Origin: Flavobacterium sp.
GTDB lineage: Bacteria; Bacteroidota; Bacteroidia; Flavobacteriales; Flavobacteriaceae
Direction of reading: 5' to 3'
Assembly (NCBI RefSeq): GCF_025352425.1
Contig: NZ_JANXTI010000032.1
Span: 1 to 50,266 of the forward strand
DNA length: 50,266 bases
Made by a program: the position numbers and the translations under genes. Shown here piece after piece: positions 1-10,000 of the stretch (position 1 is the stretch's first letter; every line of letters begins with the position of its first letter). The notes under the pieces are model-generated. The model saw only the letters and a program-made list of their open reading frames with translations. It did not search any database and had not been told where the DNA came from.

Positions 1-37
1 TCTAAAACTCTAAAATAATTTTTTACTATATTTGACA

Positions 38-98
38 TAGATATTGGTTTGTTTGGCGACATCAAGATACTGAATTTCAGTATCTTGACCAATATCTA
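38..98. repeat. Large palindromic hairpin downstream of galK
   Basis: An inner inverted repeat has perfect 13-base arms (62-74 TCAAGATACTGAA and 76-88) around a single T. Outer arms of 10 bases (38-47 TAGATATTGG and 89-98 CCAATATCTA) extend it, with a 14-base bulge on the left side only. It lies past the end of galK (minus strand). There is no T-tract directly after the stem, so a classical intrinsic terminator is not certain. It could instead be an RNA-stabilising stem, a protein-binding palindrome or an intergenic repeat. Confidence 0.6.
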
Positions 99-131
99 AT
101 CAATTTATTTTACTTCAAATAATTACACCCA

Positions 132-203
132 ACGGGTTAAGGTAATTAAGTCTTAATGACACGAGCATTGCTAACTGGCGAAGCAAACTTAATCTCTTAA
201 TGG
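132..203. repeat. Dispersed TTAAG/CTTAAT intergenic repeat, copy 1
   Basis: The stretch contains GGTTAAGGTAATTAAG followed by CTTAATCTCTTAATGGTTAA. These are diverged inverted arms of the same repeat family seen at 20007-20080, 23148-23219, 24700-24775 and 28577-28642. It lies directly downstream of galK. This family is probably non-coding and able to fold as a long imperfect hairpin. Confidence 0.55.
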
Positions 204-1463
204 TTAAAGAATATTATTTTTATATTGAGTTGTTCCTTTTGAGATTTTTACTTTGTAAGCTTTTAGTTCGATACCAAAAGTGTCTGCGTAGCGTCCAGAA
301 ATAGTTTTAATTAGTGCTTCTTCGGTTCCTTTTTCAACTAAGTTAATTGAACAGCCGCCAAAACCCCCGCCCATCATCCGGGAACCTAAAACGGTTTTTT
401 CATGTTGAACGGCATCGACTAAAAAGTCAATTTCTTTGCAACTCACTTCGTATTCTTTTGATAAACCTTGATGCGTTTCCGACATCAATTCACCTAGTTT
501 TTTAAAATCTGATTCTGATAAAGCGGCGGCCGCATCCTGAACACGTTGAATTTCCCTGACTACAAAATGACAGCGTTTAAAAATAGTTTCGCCTAATTGG
601 TCCTTCAGTTTCAAAACCATTATTTCATCACAATCACGAAACGTTTTTACCATAGGGAAATGTTCTTTAATAATCCTCAAGCCTTGCTCTACTTCCTGTC
701 TGCGTACATTATAACCCGAAGTTAAATGCGTATGTTTTACATTGCTGTCTAATAAAAGTAACGAATATTTCTTGAAGTCGGCTTTGTAATATTCATATTC
801 CAGTGAATTGCAATCAAGTTTGATGACTTTGTTTTTTTTGCCAAAAACCGAAGCAAATTGATCCATAATCCCACACTTTACGCCTACAAATGTGTGTTCT
901 GATTTTTGTCCAATTAGGGCGATTTTCTCTTTGGTTAAACCCAAATCAAACAACGTATTCATCGCATAACCAATTCCACATTCAAGAGCTGCCGAAGAAG
1001 AAAGTCCGGCTCCCATAGGAATGGTACTGCTGAAAACAATATTGAAGCCTTGTGCCAATCCATGCGTATTTTTTAGCTGGCTCAATACGCCCAAAATATA
1101 ATTGGCCCACATCGTATCGACAGGCTCAAGTTCGTCTTTCAGATTAAATTTGTAGGTTTCGTTGAGATCCATCGCAATAAGATTACACTCGCTGTTTTGA
1201 TTTTTGGAAATGGCAAAGCAAATGTACTTGTTGATGGCAGCGGGCATTACAAAACCGTCGTTATAGTCAACGTGTTCACCAATTATATTGATTCTCCCCG
1301 GGGAAAGAAAAATGTATTGAGGTTGCGTATGAAACAACTTTTCAAAATGCTCTGAAGTAGGTTGAATTAATTTCTTTTTACTCACAACTTTAAAGTGTTT
1401 TTTTTGTGTTCGTGAATCTTCGATGATTTGCTGAATTCCCAAAATGGAACTTCCAATCTTCAT
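204..1463 (-). CDS. galK: Galactokinase
   Basis: ATP-dependent phosphorylation of alpha-D-galactose to galactose-1-phosphate, first committed step of the Leloir pathway, cytoplasmic. GHMP-kinase motifs are clear: PGRINIIGEH at residues 55-64 (sugar binding), GAGLSSSAAL at 151-160 (ATP phosphate loop), CGIMDQFAS near 197-205 with the likely catalytic Asp201, and MGGGFGGC at 364-371. The 419-residue version has about 25 extra residues before the conserved domain. A GTG at residue 27 would give 393 residues, closer to the usual family length, so the start is uncertain. It follows galM and the GH53 gene on the same strand, consistent with a galactan/galactose operon. No galactose-1-phosphate uridylyltransferase gene is seen in the window. 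Confidence 0.95.
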   Translation of the reverse strand: MKIGSSILGIQQIIEDSRTQKKHFKVVSKKKLIQPTSEHFEKLFHTQPQYIFLSPGRINIIGEHVDYNDGFVMPAAINKYICFAISKNQNSECNLIAMDLNETYKFNLKDELEPVDTMWANYILGVLSQLKNTHGLAQGFNIVFSSTIPMGAGLSSSAALECGIGYAMNTLFDLGLTKEKIALIGQKSEHTFVGVKCGIMDQFASVFGKKNKVIKLDCNSLEYEYYKADFKKYSLLLLDSNVKHTHLTSGYNVRRQEVEQGLRIIKEHFPMVKTFRDCDEIMVLKLKDQLGETIFKRCHFVVREIQRVQDAAAALSESDFKKLGELMSETHQGLSKEYEVSCKEIDFLVDAVQHEKTVLGSRMMGGGFGGCSINLVEKGTEEALIKTISGRYADTFGIELKAYKVKISKGTTQYKNNIL

Positions 1464-1469
1464 CGAGAC

Positions 1470-1580
1470 TTATTTTAGCTTTGCTCCGTTCGGCTTCGGC
1501 TCGGGTGCTCGGGTCTTTTGTGCATTTGCTAAAGCAAACGACAAAAACAAGAAACAAATAAGAATCGATTTTTTATACAT
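1470..1580 (-). pseudogene. Orphan signal-peptide micro-ORF, probable gene remnant
   Basis: A 36-codon frame starts with a textbook Sec signal peptide (MYKKSILICFLFLSFALANA, then Q, residues 1-21). It is followed by only KTRAPEPKPNGAKLK and a stop. The tail is encoded by a short dispersed repeat resembling 37591-37630. The frame sits 10 bases after the GH53 stop and 6 bases before the galK start, all on the minus strand. The simplest reading is that a secreted enzyme gene of the galactan operon was deleted, leaving its signal peptide. A genuine tiny secreted peptide is possible but less likely. Confidence 0.55.
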
Positions 1581-1590
1581 CTTTAGTAAT

Positions 1591-2589
1591 TTATTCTTTA
1601 AAAGCATCCAATGCGGGCGAAGGTTTTCCGTCCGCTTGCCAAGCACTTAAGTTATAATGGCTCCAGCTTCTTGCGCCTTCCGGTTCCCAATATAATACGC
1701 CAATCCCTTTGTGATTCGGAACGTTCTTCGCGGCTTTAATCGCGGTGGCCAAGAGTTGGTAAGTATTCTCGACTTTGTCATCTTCGCCGCCAATTTCTAC
1801 AATCATAACTTCTTTGCCGTAGCGTTTTGCCATGTCGTTTAAATTGGATTCTAATTCGGCGATGACTTCAGTATAATCTTTTTTAATCCAAAACGGATAA
1901 TACGAAAGACCGATTACATCATAACGTACTTTTTGTGCGGTAGCATTATCAAAGAACTTCCTAAATTTGGCATTGTTATTTCCTTCGTCTACGTGCACAA
2001 TAACTTTTATTTTTTTGTCCACGGCTTTTACTGCATCATAACCTTTGTTTAATAATTGTCCCAGTTGTTGCCAATTATCGGTGCTGCCATCAGGCCATAG
2101 CATTCCTACTGGGATTTCGTTTCCAATCTGAACCCATTCCGGAGTTACGCCAGCTTTTTTTAGAGCAGAAATCACATCAAAAGTGTGATTATAAACATCG
2201 TTTAATAATTCGGGAAAAGAATGATTTTTCCAGGCTTTCGGTTTATATTGCTTTGTCGGATCGGCCCAGGAATCAGAATAATGGAAGTCAATCATAACGC
2301 GCATTCCCATTTTTTGTGCACGCAAAGCCATAACTACGGTTTCTTCCTTACTACAATGTCCGCTTGCTTTATCATCATTTGGATTCACCCAAACGCGTAA
2401 GCGAATTGAATTCATTCCGCGGTCTTTCAGTAATTGCAGACAATCTTTTTCTTTGCCATCTGCATCATAAAATTTGTAACCGGTAGCTTCCATTTGAGGC
2501 AGCCAGCCTACATCCGCGCCTTTGGCAAAAGGTTTATTCTGGCTGAAGCCAAATGTCGAAAAAAGCAATAATAAAAGAAATTTATTCAC
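1591..2589 (-). CDS. Secreted GH53 arabinogalactan endo-beta-1,4-galactanase
   Basis: Endo-hydrolysis of beta-1,4-galactan side chains of pectin or type I arabinogalactan to galacto-oligosaccharides. Signal peptide at residues 1-17 (MNKFLLLLLFSTFGFSQ). The mature protein (332 residues in total) is a single GH53 barrel: KGADVGW near 23-29, SIRLRVWVNP at 61-70, DFHYSDSWADP at 101-111, IGNEIP with the predicted acid/base Glu158, and VEIGG with the predicted nucleophile Glu265. No T9SS sorting domain and no lipobox were seen, so a periplasmic location is plausible. It lies two bases before galM on the same strand, and galK follows, so released galactose can be handled by the same operon. Confidence 0.93.
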   Translation of the reverse strand: MNKFLLLLLFSTFGFSQNKPFAKGADVGWLPQMEATGYKFYDADGKEKDCLQLLKDRGMNSIRLRVWVNPNDDKASGHCSKEETVVMALRAQKMGMRVMIDFHYSDSWADPTKQYKPKAWKNHSFPELLNDVYNHTFDVISALKKAGVTPEWVQIGNEIPVGMLWPDGSTDNWQQLGQLLNKGYDAVKAVDKKIKVIVHVDEGNNNAKFRKFFDNATAQKVRYDVIGLSYYPFWIKKDYTEVIAELESNLNDMAKRYGKEVMIVEIGGEDDKVENTYQLLATAIKAAKNVPNHKGIGVLYWEPEGARSWSHYNLSAWQADGKPSPALDAFKE

Positions 2590-2591
2590 GA

Positions 2592-3632
2592 TTATAAATT
2601 TTCAAATTTGAATGTAGTTTGATGATGATATATTTCTCCTTTTTTCAAAACAGAATTTGGAAAATGAGCATGATTTGGAGCATCAGGAAAATTTTGTGTC
2701 TCAAAACAAATGCCACTGTTTGTGTGATAATCTGCATTTTCCCTTCCTTTGATCCTGCCGAAACAGTTTCCTCCCACATAAATATGCACCGCAGGCTGAT
2801 TGGTTATAACAGACAATTTTAGTTTATTTTTTTCACTAATGAGCGTGGCTGCATCCCGCCCTTCCACAACAAACGTAGTGTCTATGGAAATTGGCGGTGG
2901 TTTTTCTTCATCAAAATCAAAAGCATGATTTTTCAGGTCAATAAAATTCCCTGACGGAATAAGCTTTTCATTCATTTCTAATATTTGTTTCGAATTAATG
3001 ACAAGTTTTTGATCTGAAATACTGTTCAAATGTCCGTCAAGATTAAAATAACTGTGCTGCGTTAAATTGACAATGGTATCTTCTGATGCGGTAGCAGTAA
3101 ATCTGACTTGGAGTTCATTCTCTTCTGTCAAAGTATACGTAACCTGAACTGTCAATTCTCCCGGATAGTTTTCTTCATTGTTTTTGCTGATATATTCTAA
3201 CGTAATGGACGGATTCTCCTCTGATGAAATTGAAATAACTTTCCAAAGTTTTCTGCTAAATCCTAAAAATCCACCATGCAGATGGTGTTCGCCATGATTT
3301 TTGTTTAGGAAGTATTGTTTCCCGTTCAATGAAAATTCTCCGTTGTTTATCCGTCCTGCATAGCGCCCGGCAACGGTTCCAAAATAAGGTGGACTCGACA
3401 GAGAATAGGAATTGATATAATCCTCCAACGTATCAAAGCCCAAAACAATATCAATTTTTTCGCCATTGACCAAAGGGATTTTTAGCGCCATTATCGTCGC
3501 GCCGTAATCCATAACCTTGAGTTCAGCGCCTTTTTTATTAACCAGCGTGCGGCAAAAAACCTGACCTTCGTCCGGTACTGAACCCAGTAATGTTGCATTT
3601 GCGGTATCCATATGTAAATTATCTGAAAGCAT
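2592..3632 (-). CDS. galM: Aldose 1-epimerase (galactose mutarotase)
   Basis: Interconverts beta- and alpha-anomers of galactose or glucose so that galK can act. The 346-residue protein has the family signature GTVAGRYAGRINNG, followed by the NHGEHHLHGG region with a catalytic His candidate, NLTQHSYFNL with the second conserved His, and CFETQNFPDAPNH with the catalytic Glu, all in the usual order. No signal peptide is seen, so it is probably cytoplasmic. It is the first gene of the minus-strand galM-GH53-galK group and is divergent from the regulator at 3723. An internal ATG at codon 8 is an alternative start. Confidence 0.93.
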   Translation of the reverse strand: MLSDNLHMDTANATLLGSVPDEGQVFCRTLVNKKGAELKVMDYGATIMALKIPLVNGEKIDIVLGFDTLEDYINSYSLSSPPYFGTVAGRYAGRINNGEFSLNGKQYFLNKNHGEHHLHGGFLGFSRKLWKVISISSEENPSITLEYISKNNEENYPGELTVQVTYTLTEENELQVRFTATASEDTIVNLTQHSYFNLDGHLNSISDQKLVINSKQILEMNEKLIPSGNFIDLKNHAFDFDEEKPPPISIDTTFVVEGRDAATLISEKNKLKLSVITNQPAVHIYVGGNCFGRIKGRENADYHTNSGICFETQNFPDAPNHAHFPNSVLKKGEIYHHQTTFKFENL

Positions 3633-3680
3633 CTTATTTTTATAAACTACTAAAAGTATAAAACATTATAATGCGACCAC

Positions 3681-3719
3681 ACCAGTACCTACCGGTTTTT
3701 CCGTATCTTCCCACCAGTT
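3681..3719. promoter_or_regulatory. Possible operator: three ACCRGTW repeats
   Basis: Between the divergent galM and regulator genes, the + strand reads ACCAGTA (3681-3687), ACCGGTT (3691-3697) and ACCAGTT (3713-3719). Three near-copies within 39 bases in a divergent intergenic gap beside a GntR-type gene suggest a regulator-binding site. This is inference from position and repetition only. Confidence 0.3.
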
Positions 3720-3722
3720 ATT

Positions 3723-4726
3723 ATGATTATGAAAATAATAAACATAGAAAACCAATCGGGGACACCCAAATACAAACAGATTGTTTCGTCCGTAGAAATA
3801 GCCATCGCGGAAAACCGGTTGCAAAAGGGCGACAGATTGCCTTCGGTAAATAAAGTCAGCTTAGAGTTTTCGATTTCAAGAGATACGGTTTTACTAGCTT
3901 ATGACGAGCTCAAAAAAAGAGGAATTGTTTTCGCCATTTTAGGCAAAGGATATTACATCAAAAGCGTTGAGTTTAGTTTTGAGCAGAGGATTTTTTGTTG
4001 TTTGATGAACTGAATTCTTTTAAAGAGGATATTTATAATTCCTTTAAGGAAGAAATAAATAACGTTGCTCAAATTGATATTTTTTTTCATCATTTTAATA
4101 TTGAGATGTTCAAAAAACTTGTTTCTGAAAGCAACGGTAATTATTCAAAATATATCATAATGCCAACAAACTTGACTGGTACAGCTTCCATAATCAAAAC
4201 CTTACCGAAGCAGGATGTTTACATTTTGGATCAAACCAACAACGGCTTAAATGATTTCCCATCGGTTCATCAGAGTTTTTCAAAAGATATTTATGCTGCT
4301 TTGCAGAAAGGTAAATTACTCTTGTCAAAATACAAAAAAATGATTTTGATTTTCCCCGGAGATAAAGAACCTTTGGGAATGGTAGATGGATTTACCAAGT
4401 TTTGTAATGACGCAGCATTTGAAAACGAAATTATAACCGGTTTTGAGGAAAACACAATTCACAAAGGCGAGGTTTTTATTATTCCAACCGACAGACATTT
4501 GGTAAACGTAATTGAACAGGCAAAAAGGCAAGATTTAATCATTGGGAAAGATTTCGGAATCATATCCTATAACGATACGCCTTTAAAAAAAGTAGTCGAA
4601 AATGGAATAACTACAATTTCAACAGACTTCAAAGTAATGGGAAAAACGTTAGCTGCAATGGTATTAAATTCAGGAAAAGAACAAATAGAAAACCCTTCCG
4701 ATTTAATAATCAGAAATTCGCTTTAA
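3723..4726 (+). pseudogene. GntR-type regulator with sugar-binding domain, frameshifted
   Basis: The first part (3723-4013) encodes a GntR winged helix: TPKYKQIVSS, then KGDRLPSVNKVS and SISRDTVLLAYDELKKRG. The second part (from the -1 frame, open to 4726) encodes a periplasmic-binding-protein-like ligand domain ending with FGIISYNDTPLKKVVENG and ITTISTDFKVMGKTLA. Adding one T to the T6 run at 3992-3997 joins the parts seamlessly as RIFLLFDELNSFKEDIY. The joined protein would be about 335 residues, the usual size of Bacteroidota GntR/LacI-like sugar regulators. Divergence from galM makes it a candidate galactose or galactan regulator. The break may be a real mutation, a homopolymer sequencing error, or a slippage site. 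An ATG at 3729 is an alternative start. Confidence 0.8.
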
Positions 4727-4763
4727 ATAAAAAAAGCCCAACCTCGTTGATGAGATTGGGCTT
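4727..4763 (-). terminator. Intrinsic terminator between regulator and M13 peptidase gene
   Basis: AAGCCCAATCTC and GAGGTTGGGCTT (read on the minus strand) form a 12-base stem followed by TTTTT, downstream of the M13 peptidase gene. On the plus strand the stem is preceded by A-rich and followed by AT-rich sequence, so it may work in both directions for these convergent genes. Confidence 0.8.
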
Positions 4764-4780
4764 CCAATATTTTTAAAATA

Positions 4781-6802
4781 CTACCAAATCTTAACCCGCT
4801 TTTCCGGAGCAAGATATAACGAATCCGTTGGTTTGATCTTGAATGCTTCATAGAATTCAGGCACGTTTCTAACAACACCATTAATCCTGAATTTAGCTGG
4901 TGAATGTGGATCGCCTGCAATTTGGCTGCGAACTGCTTCTTCACGCGCTTTTTCTCCCCATACTTGTCCCCAACCCAGAAATACTCGTTGCATGCCTGTA
5001 AACCCATCCAATACAGGTGCTTCTTTTCCGCCAAGGCTTTCTTTATAGGCTTTGATGGCAATACTTAGTCCACCCAAATCCCCAATGTTTTCACCAAGCG
5101 TATATGCTCCGTTTACATTTAAATCCGAGAATGCTTTAAATCCGCTGTATTGCGCTACCAACGCACCTGTTTTAGCTTTGAATGCCGTCAGATCGGTTGC
5201 GGTCCACCAGTTTTTCATTACTCCCGCACCATCATAAGCGCTTCCCTGGTCATCGAATCCGTGACCGATTTCGTGACCAATTACCGCTCCGATACCACCA
5301 TAATTTACAGCATCATCAGCTTTTAAGTTAAAGAAAGGCGGTTGTAGGATTGCTGCAGGAAATACGATTTCGTTAAGCGATGGATTGTAATAAGCGTTCA
5401 CCGTTTGTGGCGTCATGCCCCATTCGGTTCTGTCAACAGGCTTTCCTAATTTGTTTAGGTTTCTTTGGTATTCAAATTCGTTTGCTCTTACGGCATTGCC
5501 ATACAAGTCATTTTTGGCAACCTTCAAACTGGAGTAGTCTCTCCATTTATCCGGATACCCAATTTTTATCATGAATTTATCAACTTTCGCTAAGGCTTGC
5601 TTTTTGGTATCGGCACTCATCCAGTCTAATTTCTTAATGCTTTCAGCGTAGGCTTTCAATAGGTTTTTAACCAAGGTTACCATACGTTCTTTCGCTTCAG
5701 GAGAAAAGTGTTTTTCAACATAAACTTTGCCTACCATTTCTCCCATTGCGCCATTAACAGCGTTTACACCACGCTTCCAGTCTTCCTGTTGTTTCTCAAC
5801 GCCATACAATGTCTTACTATAAAACTCAAAACTCTGCTTGTCTAATGCCGAGTTTAATCGGTTAGCATTTCGGTTAATTAATCCCCATTTAAGATAGATT
5901 TTCCAGGTGTCGAGCGGTGTATTCTTGATGATATTGTTTAAGTTTTTTGTATTCTCAACCTGTGATATGATGATTGATTTTTCTTTATCCATACCAGCAG
6001 TTTTAAGCAAAGCAGCCCAATCAAAATCGGGCATCAGGGTCTTTAAATCGGCCGTATTGTATTTGTTGTAAAGCTTTACAACATCACGCGTGTCTTCTTT
6101 TTTCATGTGAGTTGAAGCTATGGTAGTTTCAAGTGCCATGATTTTAGCAGCACTTCCGGCAGGGTCCGCAATGCTACATAACTGCAACATCTTCTCAATA
6201 TGGGCTACATATTTTTTACGGATGTCCATCATCTTCGCGTCCGTTGAGGTATAGTATTCTCTTTCAGGAAGTCCTATTCCGGACTGCCATGTGGTAAGGG
6301 CATACTCATTTGGGTTTTTGGAATCCTGATTGACAAATATGCTAATCGGAACCGTTACTCCAGTTCGGTTCGAAGCGCCAAAATAAGCGGCCAGAGCACT
6401 ATAATCCGCAATCGCATCAATGGCTTTTATATCACCCTGAATAGGAGTTATACCTTTAGCATCCCGATCTTTTCTATTCATAAAAGAGGCGTAGTAATCA
6501 CCTATTTTTTGTTCGTCGCTGCCTTCCGCGTTATCGCTTTTGGCAGCATTTTCAATAATAGCTTTTACATCTACAAGCGATTGGTCATACAGCATATCAA
6601 AAGCACCATAAGAGGCTTTGTCTGCAGGAATTTTGGTGTTTTTATACCAGATACCATTTACATAATCGGCGAAGTTGTCGCCGGGATTTACTTTGGTATC
6701 CATGTTTTTTTTATCGATACCCGAAGTAAGCTGTTCTTCTTTTTTAGCACAGGAAGCCATTACGACTGCCGCGGCAATAATAGAGATTTTAATGTTCTTC
6801 AT
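4781..6802 (-). CDS. M13-family (neprilysin/PepO-like) zinc metallopeptidase lipoprotein
   Basis: Endopeptidase of 673 residues, the usual full length for family M13. The N-terminus MKNIKISIIAAAVVMASC is a lipoprotein signal, with Cys18 followed by AKKEEQ, so it should be membrane-anchored. M13_N spans roughly residues 40-420. The catalytic M13 domain contains NAYYNP, the zinc motif HEIGH at residues 510-514 within GHEIGHGFDDQG, and GENIGDLGG near 570, carrying the third zinc-ligand Glu. The C-terminus ends KRVKIW, typical of the family. It is monocistronic and convergent with the regulator, with a terminator at 4727-4763. Its substrate cannot be read from the sequence. Confidence 0.95.
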   Translation of the reverse strand: MKNIKISIIAAAVVMASCAKKEEQLTSGIDKKNMDTKVNPGDNFADYVNGIWYKNTKIPADKASYGAFDMLYDQSLVDVKAIIENAAKSDNAEGSDEQKIGDYYASFMNRKDRDAKGITPIQGDIKAIDAIADYSALAAYFGASNRTGVTVPISIFVNQDSKNPNEYALTTWQSGIGLPEREYYTSTDAKMMDIRKKYVAHIEKMLQLCSIADPAGSAAKIMALETTIASTHMKKEDTRDVVKLYNKYNTADLKTLMPDFDWAALLKTAGMDKEKSIIISQVENTKNLNNIIKNTPLDTWKIYLKWGLINRNANRLNSALDKQSFEFYSKTLYGVEKQQEDWKRGVNAVNGAMGEMVGKVYVEKHFSPEAKERMVTLVKNLLKAYAESIKKLDWMSADTKKQALAKVDKFMIKIGYPDKWRDYSSLKVAKNDLYGNAVRANEFEYQRNLNKLGKPVDRTEWGMTPQTVNAYYNPSLNEIVFPAAILQPPFFNLKADDAVNYGGIGAVIGHEIGHGFDDQGSAYDGAGVMKNWWTATDLTAFKAKTGALVAQYSGFKAFSDLNVNGAYTLGENIGDLGGLSIAIKAYKESLGGKEAPVLDGFTGMQRVFLGWGQVWGEKAREEAVRSQIAGDPHSPAKFRINGVVRNVPEFYEAFKIKPTDSLYLAPEKRVKIW

Positions 6803-7047
6803 TATACATTTTGGTTGATTAACCCGCTAAAGGTAATAAATAATAATAACGGATTTAAGTTAATTGAATGGTTAGACTGCGGCGTGGGTGGTTTGTTACA
6901 TTTATGAAGTTTTAATATTAATTAGATATGCGCTTCAGCGCATTTATTTGTTTTTTAACGATTAAAACTCGCGCTTTGACGATTATTTATGTGTTATTTT
7001 TAATATTGTAACGTTTGAATAATTCCTAATGTAATTCACTTTTGAAA

Positions 7048-10000
7048 ATGGGGAAACATCTGAAAATAAGTGACAAAAAAATATTGCCTTTATATCATTT
7101 GGATTTTTTATTAAAGTTCAGGAAGGATGTGATCAGCAAGTTTCCAAAGGCTAGCTTCCTTGTTTTAGTATTGTTGTGCGGTCAGTATGGGTTTGCCACA
7201 AGTCTGCTAGTACCTTCCGCAACCATTTCAGGAAGTACTACGGTTTGTCAGAACGCTGCAAGCCCTTTAATAACTTTTACAGGAAGCGGAGGGACAGCAC
7301 CATATACTTTTATTTATACCGTATCGGGTACCCCTGGAAATCAAACTATTTCAACCACGGCACCAAGTAGTACTGTTACCTTCCCCGCACCAACGAATGC
7401 CACGGGTATTTTTACCTACAGTTTGGTTAGTGTTCAGGATTCTTCCCCTCCGCCCAATCCGATTAATGTCACAGGAACTGCTATTATTACAGTTAACGCA
7501 GCACCAACAGTCGATTTTACAATTGTTTATAATAATTCTTGTTCCGGAACAATAGTTCAGTTTAATTCGTCTGTCATTGGAAGTGGTTCTTATACGTATT
7601 CCTGGGATTTTGGAGATGGTTCTGCTCTTTCGACAGCGGTTAATCCTACACATGCTTTTACATCTCTGGGATGTGGAACCGCTTCTTTTAATGTAACATT
7701 AACGATTACAGGTGGTGGTTGTACGGTAACCAGAAGCTATCAGGTTAACGTGAACCAGAAACCTGATATTAGTTTTATCGATCCCAATGCAACAAGTGCA
7801 GCGAGTCAATTCAATAATTGTACTGTAGCATCAATTACAAGCACAACATATTCAATAACTGTAGAAAATACATCAGCTTCATCGAGTTGTATAACATCAT
7901 ATTCAGTAAATTGGGGTGATACAACGCCACAAGAAAATAATATTAGCTTTCCAATTTCTCACACATATACGCAACTGGGAGTTTATAATATGACTATAAC
8001 GGCTATTGGCAATTTTGGATGTAGTAATTCGATAACTTATACTGTTAAAAATATTTCAAATCCATCGGCGGGAGTTCTTAATCCCGGAGGAACTGTAGAT
8101 ATGTGTATCCCGACTCCAATTATTCAATATACAATTGGTAACTGGGCACAAAATTCACCCGGAACAACTTATGCTGTTAATTATGGTGACGGCTCTCCTA
8201 CTCTTAATTTAGATCAGGCTACAATGGTTGCTTCACCATATTATAACGCAGCTAATCCACTCCTCTCAGCAAATTATCCAATACCATACTCTTACACAAC
8301 CAATAGTTGTCCCGGTGGTGATTTTATAATAACCTTAGTTGTGACAAATGCATGTCGAAGTACTACTGGAACTGTTGTTGGAGGGAATACAAGGTCAAAG
8401 CCTATTGCGAATTTTACAGCCCCTCTAATTGGATGTGTAACTTCTAATATTCTATTTACTAATACGACCACCTTAGGGTATGATAGCGGCTGCGTTAGTA
8501 GTACCAGATTTACTTGGAATTTTGGTGATCCTGCAAGTGGTGCTAGTAACGTAATTACAACAGGTTGGGTAACTAGTGCGACGAATGGTAATCATATCTT
8601 TTCAGGGACAGGTACTTATACGGTTACACTTACCGCTCAAAACGGATGTGGAACAACTACAAAAACTCAACAAATTTGTATTGAATCGCCATTAATCCCT
8701 CTATTTACCATAAATCCTAATTCTGGATGTACTCCATTAATAATTACCCCTGACAATACTACAATCATTACTAATTCTTGCCCAGGTAATCCCACATACC
8801 AGTGGAACGTTACATATGCTAGTGGCTTTTGTGGAAGCGTACCAGCAACTTGGAATTATGCTTCTGGAACTACATCTACAACTGCAGAACCAACATTTAA
8901 TTTTGTCACCCCCGGAACCTATACTATTAGTATGACTATTAATAATTCTTGCGGTTCTGTTACGAGCGGAACCCAAACAGTAACCGTTAAAAAACCACCA
9001 ACAGTTATTTTGGCTGTCATAAACACTGCCTGCGGTAGCGCCTCCATTACACCTTCAGCTACAGTTACTAATTGCGCACCAATAGGAGGTACATTGACCT
9101 ACGCCTGGAGTCTTCCCGGCGGAAGCCCTTCTACATCAACCGCTGTAACCCCCGGAACTATTACTTATCCCGCAGGAGGGCCTTATACAGTTTCCCTGGT
9201 AGTAACTAATGAATGTGGCCCTTCCAATACTGCCGCACAAACTTTTTCGGTCAATACTGCTCCCGTAATAACCAATAGCAGTTTGAGTCAAACTATCTGT
9301 TCTGGCTCATCTACTACTTTGGTAAACTTAACAGCCAATTCTAGTGGTACAACTTTTAGCTGGACAGCGTCTGCTACAACTGGTATAAGCGGATTTACGC
9401 CTTCAGGAACAAATACGATTCCAGTTCAAACTATTACCACAACGAATACCTCTCCAGGAACTGTAACTTACACTATTATTCCAACGATTGGGTCAGACCC
9501 AGGAGCATGTGCAGGACCTTCTGTAATGTATATTGTCAATGTTAATCCGGCACCAACCATTACGACGCAACCCGCTTCGAGCTCAGTTTGTTTAGGAGGA
9601 ACTCCAACACCATTAACGGTTGCTTTAAACAGCTCTTCGGTTACACCAACTTATCAATGGTATTCCAATATTTCTAATGCTGCATCAGGAGGGACGTTAA
9701 TTTCCGGGGCAACTAACGCAACTTACAATCCGCCGGCAACAACCGCAGGAACTTTGTATTATTATTGTATAATATCCTTGTCCTCTGGTGGATGTGCAAG
9801 CGTCACCTCTAATGTTGCGACAGTAATTGTCAGTCCCTCACCCACAATAAATACACAACCAACGCCAACACAAGATTTGTGTATAGGTGTTACAATTGCA
9901 TCTCCTCTAACAGTTTCATATTCTGGGGGAACCGGAACAGCAACATATCAATGGTATAATAATATAAATAATACCACGACTGGAGGCACACCTGTTGGTA

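Noticed and set aside
1444..1650. Plus-strand frame across the galK-GH53 junction
   Set aside because: It is antisense to galK, the signal-peptide remnant and GH53, with no recognisable protein features.
4723..5061. Minus-strand frame of 112 codons ending at 4723
   Set aside because: It overlaps the M13 peptidase gene in another frame and spans the terminator hairpin, with no domain features.
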